Below are positions 7,257 to 9,999 of a stretch of 9,999 nucleotides of DNA, in pieces. The position numbers and the translations under genes are program-made. Numbering within the stretch: position 1 is the first letter of the stretch; each line of letters opens with the position of its first letter. Source of the DNA: Evtepia sp. (lineage in GTDB: Bacteria > Bacillota > Clostridia > Oscillospirales > Oscillospiraceae); assembly GCA_029256465.1 (NCBI GenBank), contig JAQSXW010000019.1, positions 1-9,999 on the forward strand. The letters are read 5' to 3'. Under the pieces are notes generated by a model. It saw only the letters and a program-made list of their open reading frames with translations. It searched no databases and was not told where the DNA came from.

Positions 7257-7285
7257 ATTTTACATGAAATTCCCTTTCCTTTCAA
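7257..7285 (-). promoter_or_regulatory. Sigma-A-type promoter for the xpt-nup operon
   Basis: On the - strand, the -35 box TTGAAA (7280-7285) and the -10 box TAAAAT (7257-7262) are separated by exactly 17 nt. Each differs from consensus at one base. Transcription would begin near 7250, about 25 nt before the xpt ATG. It lies in the 249-nt divergent gap shared with noc, which is pyrimidine-rich on the + strand and otherwise shows no gene I can support. Confidence 0.7.
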
Positions 7286-7436
7286 TCCTGTAAAAATAGA
7301 CAAAGTTTTTGCTTTTTCCGTCTTTCTCCACTCTTTTCTTCTCTTCGTTTTGTTTTGGCAAGAAAAAACAGTTCTTCTTTCTGCAAAGAAAACGAGGATA
7401 TCTCGACGCCTTTCATTTTTCTTCTATGTTTTTATA

Positions 7437-7445
7437 TGGTAAAAT
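7437..7445 (+). promoter_or_regulatory. Extended -10 promoter for noc
   Basis: TG at 7437-7438, one base, then TAAAAT at 7440-7445 make an extended -10 element. The best -35 at the normal distance is poor (TTTTCT at 7417-7422), which extended -10 promoters tolerate. The predicted start near 7452 gives a leader of about 22 nt containing the strong AAGGAGG at 7461-7467, 6 nt before the noc ATG. Confidence 0.6.
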
Positions 7446-7473
7446 TTGGTTGTAATTTGGAAGGAGGTTCGTC

Positions 7474-8328
7474 ATGGCTTTACTACAAAGGAGAAGTATG
7501 CTCGACAGCAACCGCGTTATCTTAATTCAGCCTGATTTGATTTCGCCAAATCCGGATCAACCCCGTCAATATTTTGACCCTCAGGGTTTGGCTGAATTAG
7601 CAGACAGCATTCGGATACACGGTATACTTCAGCCCTTAACGGTACGCCGCCGATCTGGTGGGCGATTTGAGTTGGTTGCAGGAGAACGTCGTCTTCGTGC
7701 TGCTGTCATATGCGGCTTATCGGAGGTTCCCTGTCTGATTATGGACATCACACGGGAAAGCTCCTGCGTTCTTTCCCTCATTGAAAACCTACAACGGCGA
7801 GATTTAGATTTTTTTGAAGAGGCGCAAGCTTTGGACCGCCTAATCTCCCTTTACGGTCTCTCCCAAGAAGAGGCTGCCATTAAAGTAGGTAAGTCCCAAT
7901 CAGCTGTTGCCAACAAGCTACGCCTCTTGCGTCTTCCTTCTGAAGTTCTGGAAACTTTGCGCAAAAATGGATATACAGAACGGCATGCGCGTGCACTTCT
8001 TCGTTTGCCCAATGCCGAAAGTCAGCTGACTGCCACAAGTTTAATTGTAGAAGAAGGATTTAATGTTGCTCGCACGGAACAATATGTGTCCGACTATTTA
8101 GATGCCTTATCTGCTCCTCCAGCCTTGCCTGAACCGGATCAAAAAAAGGACAAGCCCTGTAAACGTACATCCTATCTCATTCGAGACATCCGTTTTTTCC
8201 TCAATTCTGTGAACCACGGTCTCTCTTTGATGAAGTCTTCTGGTGTCAATGCGGAGTGTACCCAAGTAGAAGAGGGCGACTCCATTTTGTTAACGATTCG
8301 CATTCCAAAGCAGCATTCCATCCATTAA
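7474..8328 (+). CDS. noc: Nucleoid occlusion protein Noc (ParB family)
   Basis: A 284-residue ParB/Spo0J-family DNA-binding protein. In characterised members Noc binds its own sites, uses CTP to clamp on DNA, and blocks FtsZ assembly over the nucleoid. The N-domain has AGERRLRA (69-76) and IENLQRRDL (103-111), the CTP-binding boxes. The helix-turn-helix is LSQEEAAIKVGKSQSAVANKL (129-149). The residues known to separate Noc from ParB are Noc-type here: Q142, K148 and R170, with R153 where B. subtilis Noc has lysine. TERHARALL and the C-terminal LTIRIPK also match Noc. AAGGAGG lies 6 nt before the ATG, and an in-frame TAA at 7453-7455 rules out a longer protein. Only about 14 residues precede the conserved core, fewer than in B. 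subtilis Noc, whose N-terminal helix binds membrane. Confidence 0.9.
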   Translation: MALLQRRSMLDSNRVILIQPDLISPNPDQPRQYFDPQGLAELADSIRIHGILQPLTVRRRSGGRFELVAGERRLRAAVICGLSEVPCLIMDITRESSCVLSLIENLQRRDLDFFEEAQALDRLISLYGLSQEEAAIKVGKSQSAVANKLRLLRLPSEVLETLRKNGYTERHARALLRLPNAESQLTATSLIVEEGFNVARTEQYVSDYLDALSAPPALPEPDQKKDKPCKRTSYLIRDIRFFLNSVNHGLSLMKSSGVNAECTQVEEGDSILLTIRIPKQHSIH

Positions 8329-8366
8329 TTTATTTCTCCTTTATATTATCAGCACACCTCTTTATT

Positions 8367-8399
8367 TGGGATGTTTCACGTGAAACATCCCATTTTTTT
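8367..8399 (+). terminator. noc terminator hairpin formed by an extended parS palindrome plus T run
   Basis: The 26-bp perfect palindrome at 8367-8392 (TGGGA before and TCCCA after the 16-bp parS) is followed directly by seven T residues at 8393-8399. As RNA it would fold into a stem of about 11 bp with a tight loop, the standard form of an intrinsic terminator. It lies 38 nt after the noc stop and upstream of the soj promoter, so it should insulate the two transcription units. Confidence 0.75.
8372..8387. promoter_or_regulatory. parS: parS centromere site bound by ParB (Spo0J)
   Basis: TGTTTCACGTGAAACA matches the canonical chromosomal parS sequence at all 16 positions. It lies between noc and soj, beside the ParB gene whose specificity residues predict recognition of this site. 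It should be a ParB loading site from which CTP-bound ParB spreads. The -35 box of the soj promoter begins 24 bp away. Confidence 0.95.
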
Positions 8400-8410
8400 G
8401 TGTAACGCAG

Positions 8411-8438
8411 TTGCAATACATAGAAAAGAGGGTATAAT
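8411..8438 (+). promoter_or_regulatory. Sigma-A-type promoter for soj-spo0J
   Basis: -35 TTGCAA (8411-8416), a 16-nt spacer, and a perfect -10 TATAAT (8433-8438). The predicted start near 8445 leaves a leader of about 85 nt before soj. The closeness of parS makes repression or modulation by spreading ParB plausible. Confidence 0.78.
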
Positions 8439-8456
8439 AAAAACATATCCTTTACT

Positions 8457-8508
8457 GACACTATTTTGGGGGGTTTTTAGCCCTCCAACCATACTGTAAT
8501 GAAGTGTC
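8457..8508 (+). other. Foldable leader RNA upstream of soj
   Basis: In the predicted soj leader, GACACT (8457-8462) can pair with AGTGTC (8503-8508), enclosing a hairpin TTGGGGGG (8466-8473) / CCCTCCAA (8481-8488) with one G-U pair and a 7-nt loop. No T run follows the inner hairpin, so it is not a terminator. A second GTGTC at 8523-8527 partly overlaps the ribosome binding region (AGGAAGAAGG, 8514-8523) and could compete for the same GACAC. Whether this regulates translation is unknown. Confidence 0.4.
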
Positions 8509-8529
8509 CATTCAGGAAGAAGGTGTCTC

Positions 8530-9324
8530 ATGGCTAAAACCATCGCCATAGTGAATCAAAAAGGTGGCGTAGGTAAAACTACCACCTGTGTTAACCTAGC
8601 GGCTTGTCTCAAAGCGGAAGGGTCGCGGGTATTAGTATGCGACTTTGATCCACAAGGTAACGCAACTTCTGGTTTAGGTGTGGATAAAACAGCCGTATCA
8701 GCTACCGTTTATGATTTACTCATCAATCAAACCCCTACTGTGGAAGCAATCGTGGAAACGCCCTATGCCCACGTGCTTCCCTCAAACAAGACCCTGGCCG
8801 GTGCCACTGTTGAACTGATCGCCATGCCGGAACGTGAGTATCTATTAAAGCATGCGCTACAGCAGGTAACAGACACTTACGATTTCATCCTCATTGACTG
8901 TCCTCCATCACTTGAGCTTCTCACATTGAATTGTCTCTGTGCTGCAGATACCATTATTGTTCCCGTACAATGTGAGTACTATGCACTGGAGGGATTGTCG
9001 GATTTATTAAGCACCATCCGAATTGTCAAGCGCAGTCTAAACCCTATTATTGAGCTGGAAGGCGTTGTCCTGACTATGTATGATGGGCGAACCAACTTCT
9101 CTCTACAAGTTGCCGAAGAAGTGAAGCGTCATTTTCCGGGGAAAGTGTTTGCATCTGTCATTCCCAGGAATATACGTCTGGCGGAAGCTCCCAGCCACGG
9201 AAAACCAGTTGCAGCCTATGATGGCACCTCCAGAGGTGCAGACGCTTATAACCGACTTTCTCGGGAGTTCCTGCTTCAAAATCCAATTCATACGGAAAGG
9301 AAGATGATGTCTTATGGCCTCTGA
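8530..9324 (+). CDS. soj: Chromosome partitioning ATPase Soj (ParA)
   Basis: A 264-residue ParA-family ATPase with a deviant Walker A motif. It forms ATP-dependent dimers on nonspecific DNA and is released by ParB-stimulated hydrolysis. In Bacillota it also controls DnaA and sporulation timing. Visible motifs are KGGVGKTT (11-18, with signature K11 and catalytic K16), Walker A' VCDFDPQGNAT (36-46, D40), and Walker B FILIDCPPS (119-127, D123). C-terminal VIPRNIRLAEAPSHGKP is typical of chromosomal ParA. The length fits the family (about 250-265) and there is no N-terminal helix-turn-helix as in plasmid type Ia ParA. ATG at 8530 is preceded by AGGAAGAAGG ending 6 nt upstream. The 3' end overlaps spo0J by 11 nt, indicating coupled translation with its partner. 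Confidence 0.96.
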   Translation: MAKTIAIVNQKGGVGKTTTCVNLAACLKAEGSRVLVCDFDPQGNATSGLGVDKTAVSATVYDLLINQTPTVEAIVETPYAHVLPSNKTLAGATVELIAMPEREYLLKHALQQVTDTYDFILIDCPPSLELLTLNCLCAADTIIVPVQCEYYALEGLSDLLSTIRIVKRSLNPIIELEGVVLTMYDGRTNFSLQVAEEVKRHFPGKVFASVIPRNIRLAEAPSHGKPVAAYDGTSRGADAYNRLSREFLLQNPIHTERKMMSYGL

Positions 9325-9999
9325 TCGAACAATGAGCAAGGGTCTAGGTCGGGGTCTTGGTGCCCTGTTAGGCGACGCTGCCATGGATAGTACTACAGGC
9401 AGTGCAGTAATCCTACTCCCCCTATCTCAGGTGGAACCAGGACTAAATCAGCCTCGCAAGCATTTTGACCAGGATTCCTTGGAAGAACTATCCGCCTCCA
9501 TTCGATTGCACGGTGTCCTACAACCAATCACGGTACGCCGTCTCAACTCAGGTTACTATCAGATTATCGCAGGAGAACGCCGCTGGCGTGCCGCTCGAAT
9601 GGCAGGCCTGTCCCAAATCCCAGTGAATGTAATTGAAGCAGATGATCGTACGGTCATGGAAATTGGGCTGATTGAAAACCTACAGCGGGAGGATTTAAAC
9701 CCTATGGAGGAGGCCGCGGGTTATCGCTCCCTCATGGAGGAGTTTAACTTAACCCAAGAGGAAGCCGCTACCCGTGTAGGAAAATCCCGCTCTGCCGTAG
9801 CAAACACCATGCGCCTGTTGGCCTTACCTGTAGAAATTCAATGGCTATTGGAACAGGGCACCCTCTCCGCAGGACATGGACGAGCTCTGCTCTCACTGCC
9901 AACCGCTCAGCAGATCTTACTATCAGAGAAAATTGTACGTACGGGTCTCTCTGTGCGAGAGACAGAGGCTCAGGTGAAACAACTTTTAAAACAAGAAGA
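9314..9999 (+). CDS. spo0J: Chromosome partitioning protein ParB (Spo0J), 3' end beyond window
   Basis: The first 228 codons of a ParB, open to the window edge. In the family this protein binds parS, switches to a CTP-bound sliding clamp, loads condensin and stimulates Soj through its N-terminus. Visible are the Soj-interacting basic motif KGLGRGLGALLG (9-20), AGERRWRA (86-93), LIENLQREDL (119-128) and the helix-turn-helix LTQEEAATRVGKSRSAVANT (146-165). All four specificity residues are of the parS-reading type: R159, T165, A170 and G187. I chose ATG at 9314, inside the soj 3' end, because AGGAAG at 9298-9303 lies 10 nt upstream. An internal ATG at 9332 would give MSKGLGRGL but lacks a well-placed ribosome site. 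The C-terminal dimerisation domain is not in the window. Confidence 0.95.
   Translation, partial: MASDRTMSKGLGRGLGALLGDAAMDSTTGSAVILLPLSQVEPGLNQPRKHFDQDSLEELSASIRLHGVLQPITVRRLNSGYYQIIAGERRWRAARMAGLSQIPVNVIEADDRTVMEIGLIENLQREDLNPMEEAAGYRSLMEEFNLTQEEAATRVGKSRSAVANTMRLLALPVEIQWLLEQGTLSAGHGRALLSLPTAQQILLSEKIVRTGLSVRETEAQVKQLLKQE

Noticed and set aside
7393..7405. Short inverted repeat CGAGGATATCTCG in the divergent gap, considered as an operator
   Set aside because: Only 4-5 bp per arm, so it is expected by chance at this length. No second copy was seen.
7224..7442. A 72-codon + strand open frame in the xpt-noc divergent gap
   Set aside because: The translation is Phe-rich because the DNA is a pyrimidine-rich tract. 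It has no ribosome site before the ATG and overlaps the xpt start and its promoter.
7474..8328. Calling the first ParB-family gene a second ParB
   Set aside because: The specificity residues Q142, K148 and R170, the TERHARAL segment and the C-terminal RIPK are all Noc-like, while the downstream gene carries the ParB set.
8466..8488. The G-rich hairpin in the soj leader as a transcription attenuator
   Set aside because: It is followed by CCATACTG rather than a T run, so it lacks the terminator feature.
1..9999. tRNA/rRNA genes, CRISPR arrays, insertion sequences or integrase attachment sites
   Set aside because: All gaps are under about 250 bases and are explained by promoters, terminators and hairpins. 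I saw no regularly spaced repeats, transposase-like proteins or tRNA-like cloverleafs.

Overview
The window is bacterial chromosomal DNA of moderate GC content, dense with genes. It most likely comes from a Clostridia-class Bacillota, possibly Oscillospirales-like, although the species cannot be read from the sequence. Four things support this: a noc-soj-spo0J partition locus with a perfect parS site, a TatD-linked radical SAM gene, a nupNOPQ-type nucleoside ABC transporter, and strong Shine-Dalgarno sequences with sigma-A-like promoters. noc/soj/spo0J loci usually lie close to the replication origin, so the window is probably origin-proximal.

Layout. (1) 1-101: the 3' end of an unidentified + strand gene. 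(2) 120-1641, + strand: an extended -10 promoter, then tatD (202-978) and a TatD-associated radical SAM gene (975-1586) joined by an ATGA overlap. The unit closes with a 13-bp-stem terminator that lies between convergent genes. (3) 7285 down to 1683, - strand: a purine salvage and uptake operon with a promoter at 7257-7285. Its order is xpt (xanthine phosphoribosyltransferase), a BMP-family lipoprotein, a double-domain ABC ATPase, then two permeases. The last three genes overlap by 8 nt at each junction. Hairpins occupy both longer spacers, between xpt and the lipoprotein gene and between the lipoprotein and ATPase genes. (4) 7437-9999, + strand: noc with its own extended -10 promoter, a parS site inside a 26-bp palindrome followed by seven T residues, a second strong promoter with a structured leader, soj (ParA), and spo0J (ParB), which runs off the right edge.

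How the genes work together. The lipoprotein, ATPase and permeases should import a purine nucleoside or related compound, and Xpt should convert the released base to a nucleotide with PRPP. Soj, Spo0J and parS form the chromosome partition system, and Noc is the paralogous nucleoid-occlusion factor. The two ParB-family proteins can be told apart by their DNA-specificity residues: Noc has Q142/K148/R170 and ParB has R159/T165/A170/G187. TatD is a metal-dependent hydrolase/DNase, and its radical SAM partner has no known function.

I did not find a clearly new system. The features most worth a second look are the parS palindrome that looks like the noc terminator, the closely placed soj promoter with its foldable leader, the apparent lack of room for a riboswitch upstream of xpt, the tandem hairpins after xpt, and the uncharacterised TatD-linked radical SAM enzyme. 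No stretch longer than about 250 bases lacks a gene.
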